This document shows positions 44,200 through 55,379 of a stretch of DNA of 64,000 bases, piece after piece (the stretch's first letter is position 1; every line of letters begins with the position of its first letter). Origin of the DNA: Macrothele yani (Eukaryota; Arthropoda; Arachnida; Araneae; Macrothelidae); contig CM076997.1 of NCBI GenBank assembly GCA_039090855.1, positions 168,174,709 through 168,238,708 of the forward strand, in the 5' to 3' direction. The translations under genes and the position numbers were made by a program. The notes beneath the pieces were generated by a model. The model had not been told where the DNA came from, did no database searches, and worked only from the letters and a program-made list of their open reading frames with translations.

Positions 44200-45400
44200 A
44201 TGGCCAATGTGCCTCAATAGGGAGTATGGACACCCCTCACAGAGGGCTGGACCTGTTCATAACGGTTTCTAGGTGGTTCAGAAGGTAGCAATGCCCATTA
44301 TTCGTGTAAAGCGTGTTTAAATCGCTCCAGTACTTGCGCAGGGAAATTGAGGGAAGCAACACGTTTCCCTCGAGCTACCCTGTCACGCTCGATCGGATTA
44401 CGGTCAGGAGACCTGGCTTGCCAATTCATACGGACAGTTGTCACCTCTTGAAAGTATTGTTCTACCACAGCAATTAACACAGCAATCAGAAATATCTGAA
44501 TTTACTGTATTTAGTGTTCCACACGTGATATCAATCACATCAGAAAACCTAAAACTTTCCATCGCCCTGGAGCGGGAATTGAATCCGCATCCCCGTTTAC
44601 CGTTCGATTATGCTAATACGAACGGTAATCGGGTAGCATACTTGAACGTTAATCGGGAGATGCGGGTTCGATTCCCGCTCCAGGGCGATAGAAAGTTTCA
44701 AGTTTTCTGATGTGGTTGATATCACGTGTGGTACAGTAAATTCAGAAATTTCTGATTGCTGTGTCAATTGCTATGACGTATTTTCCACGTATGAGAGGAA
44801 TATTTCTTAAATATTATATTGTTCTACCAGCCTCGCTTGGAGGGGACGAGCATTATCTCCTTGTTGGAAAAATGTATTTCCTATGGCGCCTGCATAAGGG
44901 TGAACATAGCTGTCCAAGACATTATTCCTACAGCGTCGAGCATTCACAGTTCACCTTGGAAGCACGTAGAAATCTATGCGTCCACCTAACGAGATGCCAC
45001 CGTAAACCAACAGGATACCACCAGTAAGTGTCCCTTTCACGGATTATAGAGAGATGATAGAGTGTCCGTTGTTCGCTCCAGATCAGACCACGTCTGGAAT
45101 CGCTGTTCAAAGAAAGTCTCACTCATCTCTGAAGAGCATTTACCTCCACTGATTTTCAGTTCAATTGACGTGGTCTTGCCCAATTCAAACGCTCCCTCCT
45201 GCCACGAAAAGTAAGAATCATGCAGAGTGCTGGTCGCCTAGCATAAATTCCTCTTTTGTGAATCATTCTCTACACAGTGGTAGCAGATACCACGGTTCCT
45301 GCAGCCGCAGCCAAGGCAGACCTCAACGGTGTAGTGGTAGCCATCCTGTTCCTCTGCGCGGAGATATCGATCATCCACTGAGGTTGTATCCTTAGGCCTT
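44200..45400 (-). pseudogene. Tc1 I transposase, split by a palindromic SINE
   Basis: Minus strand, reading from about 45390 down. RMATTTPLRSALAAAAGTVV and SATTV, stop, RMIHKRGIYARRPAL form the DNA-binding and linker part. LNSDSRRGLIWSEQRTLYHL is the region just after Asp 1. The central part is degraded. On the far side of the insertion (44468-44816) the reading resumes as VVEQYFQEVTTVRMNWQARS, PDRNPIERDRVARGKRVASL, where the catalytic Glu of NPIE is kept. Its C-terminal end near 44300 is ERFKHALHE. The Asp 2 segment lies close to the insertion point and is not readable. Confidence 0.78.
44468..44816. mobile_element. Palindromic SINE-B insertion with 13-bp target duplication
   Basis: A 349-bp insertion flanked by perfect direct repeats TATTGTTCTACCA at 44455-44467 and 44817-44829. 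Inside, 44469-44772 is a long palindrome. Each arm carries a tRNA T-arm and acceptor end (CCCGCTCCAGGGCGAT), a tail with TTTTCTGATG, TGATATCACGTGTG and ACAGTAAATTCAGAAAT-like sequence, and ends near CAATTGCTGTG-like sequence. The centre has a second inverted motif (TACCGTTCG and CGAACGGTA). The right arm extends into a tRNA-like 5' region (GGGTAGCATACTTGAACGTT). It therefore looks like two SINE-B units head to head that inserted as one piece, interrupting Tc1 I. Confidence 0.85.
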
Positions 45401-45439
45401 CCTTCGCTGTACCTTCGGAAATCACATAGCGTATTTTAA

Positions 45440-46450
45440 AATTGGTTTTTCATTCTGCTGACCACAAAACGTCTCCTTCGTGAAGCTGCATTAGCGATCA
45501 TTGTACAGCTTGAATAACGTCACCATCTGTGTTGAATGCTGCTCAACGGAATTTCTCCTTCATTGTTGGAGATAACCAGAAACTGCACAAGAACGTAACT
45601 GTATGCAGGCTGTGACATGATTTCAATACTGCATTTCGTAAGAAACTGTTGAACACAAGCAGCCACATGTCGTCTAGCGTTGCCATGGTGTAGGGCCCAC
45701 TTGCCCACCAGTTCCGGTCGCTTAATCGATATGTGTCGTCGCAGACGCTTCAGGACTGAAATGTAATACTCAGCATTGACAGTAATTTGTGGAGGAACGG
45801 CCTTCACCTTTATGATCAAAGAAAATTATCATCATCACCTTCACAGCTGATTTGGTTTCGCGGACGTCTTGGAGGAGGCAAACCTGTGTGTTTCCAGACA
45901 CTCGCTGCGCGCTTCGTGAGGGGGATCAAAAGAGTGGACCCATTATTCATTGGCAGTTATTACTGTGTTTAGAAAGTTTGGATCATTTGCAATCATTGGT
46001 TACCACTCATTACACACCTGAACTGTGGCTAACAACTGTTCTCTCGTCAGGTGATGAGGTACCCATCTGGAACGCACAGGATTCAGCAGCAATTTTTCGC
46101 CTAAAGTGCGGATTGCCCATATTTTTTATATATTATCTGATGTCGCTGTCTTAACACGTCCTTATTCGATTTTCTTGAAGTATTGCTCAAACAATGTTAA
46201 CAATACGCTCCGTAACAACACTTTCAAGTCGACCAGGCCTAGAAGCAAGTTCCGCCTAAAACGCCAGTTTTTGAAATCATGGTACCACCTAAAAATCGTT
46301 GACTCACCCAAACATTTATCTTTTTAACATTTTTTTATTAAATCAACTATTTCTGGAACGGTTTTACCCAAACGATAGCAAAAGTTTATCGCACAACGCA
46401 TTTCACTTCTTAACTCCGAATCACTGATCTCAATAACTATATGACGAAAT
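45440..46450 (-). pseudogene. mariner E transposase, decayed
   Basis: The minus strand begins SDSELRSEMRCAINFCYRLG and KTVPEIVDLIKKC, the first DNA-binding region of a mariner. The middle is degraded. At 45819 it resumes MIIKVKAVPPQITVNAEYYI and SVLKRLRRHISIKRPELVGK, then WALHHGNARRHVAACVQQFL, where the Asp 2 motif HDNARPH has become HGNARRH. CSIEIMSQPAYSYVLVQFLV is followed, in another frame, by FWLSPTMKEKFR. The expected SPDLAPCDFW motif is altered, so Asp 3 is lost or frameshifted. It abuts Tc1 I on the left. Confidence 0.78.
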
Positions 46451-47149
46451 GCAGACGTACTTTAAACAACCGCGCAATAACAAAGCCAGAATCGTCTGCC
46501 ACGGCTAATAACTGTTGCCATAGATACTTCTATAATTCATTTAGTCTTCTGGGTGGTTGTTTGTCCCCTTCGCAATGTTGCCAAGTCAAAAAAAAATTAC
46601 TCTCAAGTTTTAATGGAACGGCCTTCGTATATTGAAAATGTTTTTTCTCATCTCTAAAAATTTAAAAAACTCATAGCGTAGCTAAGGGACCCAAACCACA
46701 GCGTACCTGATCATGTAATAGTTTGTAGCCCAATTTTAATCTGTTGGCCTGAAAATGTACAGTTGTACAAAAATAACGGAATACTAAGCCAGCATAAATT
46801 ATCTGGTCAAACACTCAAATTTCGAAGAAACTGAAAATAATCAGTTACAGTCAAACGAGATGTGCTTTTCTTTTATTAATTAAAAAAAACTGTTTTATCC
46901 CTTTCAAGCTTTTGTAAACATTAACCAATAGGAACTACTTACCAGAGAACAACCTACGAACCTCGGAGTGATATATCTTCTTTAAAGCCTGTGCACTGAA
47001 ATTTTTAATCCGCGTTCTGCCAGTGCTCAGATCTCATTCTTCTGTGATCACACTGCTGCTGATTAGTTAATAAGCATAATTCTACTAATGAATGAAGAAA
47101 TGCCATGAAAGGGGAACATAAGTTTTCTGCGCTTCCCGGTTTTGAAGTG
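46451..47149. other. No gene seen
   Basis: No recognised protein or repeat. Confidence 0.35.
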
Positions 47150-47350
47150 ATTAGTGATTAACGACTACTATGAGCAACTCTTGGCGTTATAAGTAGTCGT
47201 TTACCCCTAATTTAGGTAACCGGTCACAGAAAGGGGAGAGAGACAGCAGATAGGGCAAACTACCACACATATCTCATCCGAAATTCAAGCAATGGGTCAG
47301 GCTGGGAGACTATCTGCAAACCGAAACCTCATACCCCTCGGTCAACCAGG
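47150..47350 (-). mobile_element. SINE-A copy 6, strongly diverged
   Basis: Recognised by GATTAACGACTACTATGAGC, a TAAGTAGTCGTTTACCCCTA-like body and a CCCTCGGTCAACCAGGC-like end. The tRNA boxes are no longer readable. One of the oldest copies of the family here. Confidence 0.6.
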
Positions 47351-47547
47351 CTGCTCAGGTGTTTATAGAAACGGCGTCATTTATGAAAATATTGAAATTA
47401 TACTGCAACAGTCACGAGCCTCTGAACAAAACCTGAGAAGAAACATTTGTAGTAGTTTAAGCATATGAGGTTGGAAGTACGAATGTTATTCTTCAGCATC
47501 GGACAAATTCAACAGAACATGATGATTCGATATAAAACTAAATACAC

Positions 47548-48498
47548 GGCTGTTTGAAAATACAACACACATAAAAATTGGAAAAGCAGTGAGACAAGGT
47601 GACACCATATCTCCGAAGCTCTTTAATGCCACATTCGAAAATGTCTTTCAATCACTGAACTGAGAAAACAAAGGTATAAAGATTAATGGGGATTATCTAA
47701 CTCACGTTTGTTTTGCTGATGACGTAGTCATTTTTACAACTACCCCATCAGAGCTACAGAGTATGATCCAGGAACTTGCTGACAAGAGTAAAGAAGTGGG
47801 ATTAAAAATGAACTTTCAGAAGACAAAAGTGATGTACAATGCTTTTACAAGAAATGAAGATTTATCGATTGATGGAGAAAAGCTGGAGATAACAGACACG
47901 TACGTTTATCTTGGACAGCAGATATCAAGTGAGGGTCACATTGGTGAAGAAATTAATCGGCGTACGAAACTTGCCTGGAGAGCTTTTGGAAGAAACAGCA
48001 TAATTTTCAAGAGCAATATGCCATTATGTCTTAAAATAAAAGTGTTTGATCAATGCATCCTTCCAGTGCTTACGTATGGTGCAGAGACGTGGACCTTAGC
48101 TAAAAGAGACATACAAAGGCTGCAGACAACTCAAAGCAACATGGAGAGGTGCATGCTTGGTGTAACCAGGAGAGATAAGAAGAGGAACACGTGGATCCGA
48201 AAAATGACAAGACTGGAAGACATCATGATCAGAGTTAAATCCCTGAAATGGCAATGGGCTGGACATACTGCCAGAAGAACAGACCATCGATGGACAGCCG
48301 AAATTTTAGATTGGATTCCAAGGGACAGGAAAAGACCCAGAAGAAGACCACATGGAAGATGGGTGGATGAAATTCGAAAGTGTGCGGGAGTGACATGGAG
48401 GAGACTGGCACAAGACAGACCGTTGTGGAGGATACTTGGGGAGACCTTCGTCCAGCAGTGGATTGATAATGGTTGACAATGATGATGATGATGATGAT
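47548..48498 (+). mobile_element. RTE-type LINE copy 2, 5'-truncated
   Basis: The plus strand starts inside the RT domain: LFENTTHIKIGKAVRQGDTI, SPKLFNATFENVFQSLN, a TGA stop near 47660, then FADDVVIFTTTPSELQS. From 47763 an open frame of 237 codons runs to 48476. It contains MIQELADKSKEVGLKMNFQK, VYLGQQISSEGHIGEEINRR, VLTYGAETWTLAKRDIQRL, the tail LKWQWAGHTARRTDHRW and the end GETFVQQWIDNG. A (TGA)n tail ends at about 48498. It lacks the endonuclease and the first RT motifs. It is very similar to copies 3 and 4. The 3' end runs directly into a PLE terminal-repeat fragment. Confidence 0.9.
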
Positions 48499-48720
48499 AT
48501 GTATATATCAGAATTCTTCGTATCTTGTTAATGACATGGCATCCACATCATTTCTATCAAGCACGTGAAAGTAGCTAACTGAAACCCGTGACTGAAAACA
48601 CCGCTGATTATGACATATGCAATTTGCATATTTACGTGCCATTCGTCCTCATGAAGCTGAGCTCGAGCACAGCAAAACCTTGTTCGACTGGAAAAATAAT
48701 ATATTTGTGAGTAACGGTGT
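48499..48720 (+). mobile_element. PLE terminal-repeat fragment with broken hammerhead
   Basis: Plus-strand sequence homologous to the right arm at about 12600-12800: TATATATCAGAATTCTTCG, CATGGCATCCACATCATTTC, then GTGCCATTCGTCC. The hammerhead region (about 48640-48690) has CTCATGA in place of CTGATGA and an altered GAAA box, so it should be inactive. It follows the RTE copy 2 tail without a gap. Confidence 0.7.
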
Positions 48721-48739
48721 ATTTCCTAAATATATAGAA

Positions 48740-49109
48740 TATGATGATCTCTCACAAGTTTATCCCAGACCACGAGAGAAAACATGTATTTTTATTTGAT
48801 CACTTCAAATAGTGTGACGGTAGCTTTTTTGTGATAATATGTGTTTCTCCTTTATTTAACTGTATAGAATTCGGTGAAATCATTCGCTCTTTTTTCATTT
48901 TCTCAATGTGTTCCGCTTTCTCAATTAGTTTCCTAGTCATCTGGACTAGAACCAGCGCACTGCTTAAAGTAACGTAGGTCACCATGCTTAACTGATATTT
49001 GTAAATCATAAAGCGCAATATAGTCATTGCTTCAAATAGATTTATCTTTTGTTATATTTAAACAATGCAAAGATTGTCATATGAGCAATGCAAAATCGCA
49101 TTTTCCTAA
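48740..49109. other. No gene seen
   Basis: Spacer between the PLE fragment and mariner F. No recognised features. Confidence 0.35.
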
Positions 49110-50716
49110 ATACGAAGGGTGAGTAGAAAGTTTTGCAATATTTGCATAACCGCATGTGCTACGGCGGGTATGTCACATTTTTAAACTAGTTCAACTCGCG
49201 TTGTGTGGTCAGTCCAAAGAGATATAAAGTGGTAATCATTGCTGTGGCTTTTATCGATTATGAAAAAGCCTTTGATTCGGTGAAACCATCAGCAGTTACA
49301 ATGGCTCTGAAAACCTGCGGTATTGAAGATGCATACATAAATATTATTAATAACATCTATGAAAATGCAAGTGCAAAGATTAGGCTGTTTGAAAATACAA
49401 CACACATAAAAATTGGAAAGGGAGTGAGACAAGGTGACACCATATCTCCGAAGCTCTTTAATGCCACATTGGAGGGTGTTTTTCAGTCACTGAGCTGGGA
49501 AAACAAGGGGATAAAGATTAATGGAGATTATCTAACCCACTTTCGTTTTGCTGATGACGTAGTCATTTTTGCAACTAGCCCATCAGAGCTGCAGAGTATG
49601 ATCCAGGAACTTGCTGACAAGAGTAAAGAAGTGGGATTAAAAATGAACTTTCAGAAGACAAAAGTGATGTTCAATGCTTTTACAAGAAATGAAGATTTAT
49701 CGATTGATGGAGAAAAGCTGGAGATAACAGACACGTACGTTTATCTTGGACAGCAGATATCAAGTGAGGGTCACATTGATGAAGAAATTAATCGGCGTAC
49801 AAAACTTGCCTGGAGAGCTTTTGGAAGAAACAGCATAATTTTCAAGAGCAATATGCCATTATGTCTTAAAAGAAAAGTGTTTGATCAATGCATCCTTCCA
49901 GTGCTTACGTATGGTGCAGAGACGTGGACCTTAACTAAAAGAGACATACAAAGGCTGCAGACAACTCAAAGAAGCATGGAGAGGTGCATACTTGGTGTAA
50001 CCAGGAGAGATAAGAAGAGGAACTCGTGGATCCGAAAAATGACAAGAGTGGAAGACATCATGATCAGAGTTAAATCCCTGAAATGGCAATGGGCTGGACA
50101 TACTGCCGGAAGAACAGATCATCGATGGACAGCCGAAATTTTAGATTGGATTCCAATAGACAGGAAAAGACCCAGAAGAAGACCACATGGGAGATGGGTG
50201 GATGAAATTCGAAAGTATGCAGGGGTGACATGGAGGAGACTGGCACAAGACAGACCGTTGTGGAGGAAACTTGGGGAGACCTTCGTCCAGCAGTGGATTG
50301 ATAATGGTTGACAATGATGATGATGATGAATTGCTGTGAACAGCATTGCATGTCGTCCTTCTGTCTGTGGTTGGGACGCCTAATAGGTGAATAGCCACAA
50401 CCGGCTAATCAGGGAACTTTTTCTTTACGAGTTTGAACTCGGCCATAACGCTTCTCTAACAACACGAAACATTTGTCATGCGAAAGAAGAAGGTTCCACC
50501 GACCACAGCACCACAACCAGATGGTGAAAGAAATTTTGCTCACGGGACAGATACCTCGACGATCAGACAAGGTTCGGTTGGCCGCGAACCGTGGATTCGG
50601 AGGCCGTGCTCCAGGCCGTAGAGGCAAATCCGTCAACCAACACTCGGAGATTATCAGGCAAGCTGTGCATATCACAAACCTCCGTGGTTCGTCACCGTCC
50701 GGGCCTCGCCAAAGTC
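49110..50716 (+). pseudogene. mariner F, 5' half, interrupted by RTE copy 3
   Basis: The left end GAAGGGTGAGTAGAAAGTTT looks like a mariner terminal repeat followed by 5' untranslated sequence. RTE copy 3 sits inside that leader. After it, the plus strand reads IRELFLYEFELGHNASLTTR and NICHAKEEGSTDHSTTTRW, then a stop. The next stretch is KFCSRDRYLDDQTRFGWPR, and then TVDSEAVLQAVEANPSTNTR and RLSGKLCISQTSVVRH. These are the two DNA-binding regions of a mariner transposase. At about 50716 the sequence switches into mariner D2, so the catalytic half is absent. The join has a short shared sequence (AAGCAAAGC) also present upstream of D1. Confidence 0.7.
49247..50329 (+). mobile_element. RTE-type LINE copy 3, open frame, 9-bp target duplication
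   Basis: Direct repeats ATTGCTGTG at 49238-49246 and 50330-50338 flank this copy. The open frame (to 50311) covers the RT from FIDYEKAFDSVKPSAVTMAL, through GVRQGDTISPKLFNATLEGV, NGDYLTHFRFADDVVIFATS and KVGLKMN-like sequence, to the tail LKWQWAGHTAGRTDHRW and GETFVQQWIDNG, then a stop and a (TGA)n tail. About 355 codons are uninterrupted. The FADD catalytic site is intact, but the endonuclease and the first RT motifs are lost, so it cannot retrotranspose. A recent insertion, judging by the unbroken frame and the clean duplication. Confidence 0.93.
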
Positions 50717-51801
50717 TGCAAGCAAAGCGGTCGATAAAGTTTATTTGCGGCCCTATTAGTTATTCCTGTTTAATTTAGGGAAAAGTGAGATTGAAACATA
50801 CGGTTCAATATGTCAGGCGTAAAGCGAAATGGTTACGGGTGAGCGGACGTGTCGAGAATGGGTTTCCAGGTTTAAGAAAGGTGATCTAAGTTTGGAAGAC
50901 AAGCCACGTGCAGGTAGGCCACACGAACGCGCAGACGAGGAGCTGGAATAGCTGTTGCAAGACGATGCCACACAATCTATCACGCAACTGGCGAAACGTT
51001 TGAAACTGGCTCAATAGACAGTAGTACGGCGTCTACAGGCCTTGGGGAAGGTCCATAAGATTGGTAAGTGGATTCCGCATACTTTAACGGCGCGTATAAT
51101 TGGTCAACAATTGGGCATCTGCATGTCGTTGCTGAATAGGCTTCAAGGGAAGAATTAATTGTGGAAGGTTGTCACCTGGGATGAAAAATGTGTCTATTGC
51201 GGCAACCCCGTACGCAAGAGATCCTGGGTCGACCCGGACCAGTCATCAACATTCCCTGCAAAACAGGATATCCACGGATAAAAGGGGATGTTGTATGTGT
51301 GGTGGAATAGGCATGGAGTGCTGTACTTCTAACTGTTGATACCGGTCGAAACAATCACTGCACAATGATATAACGATCAGTTGATGAAACTGAACGCCGC
51401 AATCGAGCAAAAATGCCCATCCTGTTACACGATAATGCCAGACCACATGTCGGTGCCCCCACGAAATCAACCCTTGAATAGTTACACTAGGACGGTTTAC
51501 CTCACCCGGCTAACTCCCCGGACATTGCACCGTCAGATTTTCATCTGTTTCGCCCTATGCAACATGCCCTAATCCAACAGCGGTTCACCACAGTTCCAGA
51601 GGTGGGAAATTTCTTCACTGCGTTCTTCAGCTCAAAACCCGAGATCTTTTATCACAGAGGCATTCATTTGTTGTCAGAAAAATGGCAAAAGGTCATTGAT
51701 GCTAACTGCCAATATTTCGTTGAATAAATGTGTACTGGTTTCTTGATAGTTCCTGTCTCCTTTCTCCTTGAAACGGCGGAAACTTTTACATATCACTAAT
51801 A
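50717..51801 (+). pseudogene. mariner D2 transposase, 5'-truncated element
   Basis: Same family as D1. After the leader (CGGTCGATAAAGTTTATTTG) the plus strand gives GERTCREWVSRFKKGDLSLE-like sequence, then DKPRAGRPHERADEELE, a stop, and TVVRRLQALGKVHKIGKWI. Asp 1 is in VVTWDEKCVYCGNPVRKRSW, Asp 2 in ILLHDNARPHVGAPTKSTLE and Asp 3 in SPDIAPSDFHLFRPMQHALI. The C-terminus is SEKWQKVIDANCQYFVE and a stop. All three catalytic Asp residues survive, unlike in D1. Several stops and frameshifts still break it. The 3' TIR (GGCGGAAACTTTTACATATC, ending ACTAATA) is present and the 5' TIR is missing. Confidence 0.85.
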
Positions 51802-54800
51802 CTTTGTCGCAAAATATCTTATGCTGCCACAGCGAAACGTCATTCCAAGCATTCCGCCCTTACAACGTATGATATACATCATATATTTTTGAAAAGGAAG
51901 GTAGCGAAACTAAACGAAATAACTTGACGGTGGGAGCGTCTTTTTAAATTTATTTGATTAGTTGTGAGTTCTACATTTGAATCACGCTTCACTAGTTCCG
52001 TGTTGGAGCGTCCTTGATGGTGTAATACATACATTGCTTTATAGATACTTTGTGACAGAATCACAAGGAAATTCACATCAGTGCCATCTTTTAAAATTTT
52101 TCATCTAATCATGTCGTAAAATATGGAAACTAGTAACGCTGCAATGACTCTAGTTTTCTCTTTTGCTGAAACTTAAGGTCTTTGGAACGTAGCACTAGAG
52201 ATGCATTTTTTCCCAACCATCTAATAAAGGTCTAAATAATATTTAAGGAATCGGGTTTCCTGTAATTTAAAATACTCCTGCCAGTGCAAAAACGCCACGC
52301 ATATTTGCTGTGTCTTTACTGAGACGTAGCTTCATTTAGAAGATTGATATACGATTCCTTTTGATCTGTACGCCTTTACCTCTTGATACGTAACTCTGTT
52401 TTATTTCTGTTCCACTGCATGAATGCAGCTTTTCGTATAAATTACCAAGAATGAGATGTCGTAATTAATTAGAACTTCACGCTTTTCCGAAGACGTGTTG
52501 CATTAATTTGGGAGTTTCCGAAAATCGGAAAGCCTTTCACTCGAGAAACCCATCAGAACCATAACTTTAAAATTACTCCAGCTGTTATATCTTAAGATAT
52601 AGAAAGATTAGTAAATAGTCAAGCCTTCTTGTACCGATTTTCACTTTGTATCACCTAATACTGTTCTCTGAACAATTCAAGCCTAGGTTTTCAGATATAT
52701 GGTACAACTTGATTTATTTGGACTCATCCTTTTCCTATTGATCATGTTCTCACTATTATATACATCGCGTGACCACAAAATTGGCCTTAATTGTTCTATT
52801 GTATTTTAGATAATTATCTTAAAAACAAGACATAAATTGAAGCACAAAATAAGGGAATTTATTGCAGTTCTAAGCAATTTATTAAACTTTACAAAAACGA
52901 AATCTGACTTTTTTTCTCAATGAAATTTTATCCAGTATCCTTTTCCGCTATGCTATATTGTACAAAATCTGAACACAACACAATATTTTTTCTTTATTCA
53001 ACTTTATTCAGCGAAATTCTTCCCTGTATCATTTAAAGCTATTTTAAGTTGTATAAAATTCAAAACAAAACTCAACAATTCCATTTATTCTTTTCTTTTT
53101 CTCCTGTGTGTGTTTGAGGAATACATTTTTGTCTGATATTATTTAAAGACGTTTCCTATTACATGAAATTCTGAATAAGACTTATCTACTCCATTTTTTC
53201 TTTCTTTTTTTTTCTTTTTTTCATCTGCTATCCATTAACACTACTTTGCACTTTGTATAATTCTGAACTAACTATCGCAACTGTGATAGCCTGTAGTACC
53301 AATCTATAATCACTTAAGTAACAAACAGTGTAATGTTGAAAATACAATTCACAACGTATGAATTACCAAAGGAACAGGTTATGAGAAAACCGAAAATTCT
53401 TGTTGAAATGAACACAGCTTTGTAGTTTTACAATTAACGTTTACCTGCATTAGTGGAAAGTCATTTTGCCGTTGATTCGTTCTGCAATACCGCTGGACCA
53501 GTAATAACTGACGTCAAAAAGAGAAATACTGGCTTTACTAACGCATGAGGCGCTCTCTCGTGCACTCCTCTATGAGGGCACACATGCACCAACGAAAGAC
53601 TGCACGTCACAGATTAGAGAAAGACTGAATCGCCTCACAACGCAGATCATCACACGATATGAAATAGAACATGGTATCTCATGGAAGACCCAGTTCACAT
53701 ACCAGAACCTAAATGATCCTATGATCCGGAAAACTCAGGTTTCTGTGAAGTTTAGCCTGTTTCACAGAAAATGAACGATTTCTAATTTCAAATATTATCA
53801 TGAATAAAATGCTTTCACCCAGTTTGTTTCTGTAACATTAAGGTATTAGGAATTTTCATTTAAGTATTTAAAAACACCTTTTGTTCAGAACACTAGCATT
53901 GGCGTTCAGGATTTCGTAGGACTGCTCATGCTATCATATTGTAGTGGATTTATAAATACTGACGACAAGAGATTCTATAGATACTTACGACTCTTTTCAT
54001 TTCTTCTGGAGAGGACGAATTATGCAGGAAGGGTCGAGTATGATAAATGCCTAACATTTGTACTTCATTATTCCCTCAAGGATTTGTATAATTAATCCAA
54101 GATAAAACTGTGAAGTACTACAAGCTTTATCCAGAAAACTAGTTTTCACAAAACGCGATATTTGCGATCAAAACGCAAATGTGCACAAAAACGATTTGCC
54201 GCAAACTCAAAATTTGCTGCGTGTATTACATTTCCTTAACCCTGAAGGAGTTTACGTGTCTTATAACTCTTGTGGAAAATCCTTTATTAACGAAAACCAA
54301 AAGAGAGCGGAAAGCCGCCGCGACAGAACCACGAACGGACATCAAGTTATAAAAAGAAAAGGGCATCTTTCTGTAGATTTGGGTAGTTGGAAAATTGCAC
54401 TCGTCTGCCGCAACTTACGTAGAAAAAGCGAAAGGAAAATCTTATTGGCTAACAACATTTTTGTTTATATCGAGCGTGTGTCCATCAGAAGAATCCCCGA
54501 CTATCAGTTCGGCGATCGGAAATAAGCTCAACGAGATAGAACGAAAAAAAAAGTAAAAATAGTCAACCACAGGGATTTCCCTGAAACTGTTCGATTCACC
54601 CATGTGGACAAAGCCTGGAAAGATCCATTTTGATGAGGACAAGGCTGAGGCAAATTACGAGGACGGATATCCAACCAATATTCTTTGCCTTCTCATGTGT
54701 GTGAAAAGATAACAGTGAAAGGAAGGAAGAAGACGGGATTGAAAGAAAATGGAATGAACGCTAAGGGATAATGATGCTTCTCTTCCAGTCCATACTACCA

Positions 54801-55368
54801 GCATTCATGGCCATCATCCCCATCTATCCCGTTGCAAACCGCATTGTTCAAATTATCTCATTACCATCTTTATTGTACTAAAGAACGGGTTTCCATTCTA
54901 AGCACCTTATATCCATGCAACAGTTCTTTGGACATCGACGATCACCTGAATTTCTTTTCTGGCTATTAGGTAAAGCTGTCGATGATAACTGAGATTTTTT
55001 TTAACAAAATAAAAACTGAAATAATAAAGATGAAGTAACAATTTTGCAATACAATTTTTGTTCCGTGTTTAAAATATTAGATGACAGCGAATGTAAACAT
55101 TATTTTATCTGGAAACTCAAAAACATAATCTGAGAGCGTTCTCGGGATTTCACCTCAGTTGACTCAATTTGCAATATTAAAGCACTTCATTCAAGCTTCT
55201 TTCCTATTTTTGATTTGAGATCTTGATTGATTAACGCATCTCTAACGCTTACATGACTTATAGTTTCATTAAGTTCTACACCATCATTGCTGTAATGTCA
55301 TTTTTTCTTTTACTGGTTATCTGGGATCACCTGAATAGTAATAAAAATTTGTTGATATATATATATAT
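51802..55368. other. No gene recognised; one coding-like stretch
   Basis: Mostly AT-rich sequence with T-rich runs near 53190. A stretch at about 53505-53735 on the plus strand reads as one open segment (SKREILALLTHEALSRALLY, TQIITRYEIEHGISWKTQFT) bounded by stops, without a match I can name. A 114-codon frame at 54181-54525 also has no recognisable motif. Confidence 0.4.
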
Positions 55369-55379
55369 ATATAATAATA

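Noticed and set aside
49205..50311. Intact reverse-transcriptase gene
   Set aside because: The target duplication shows the LINE starts at 49247, inside the RT domain; the endonuclease and first RT motifs are missing, and the first codons belong to flanking DNA.
54181..54525. 114-codon gene
   Set aside because: No recognisable motif, and basic, low-complexity composition typical of chance frames in this DNA.
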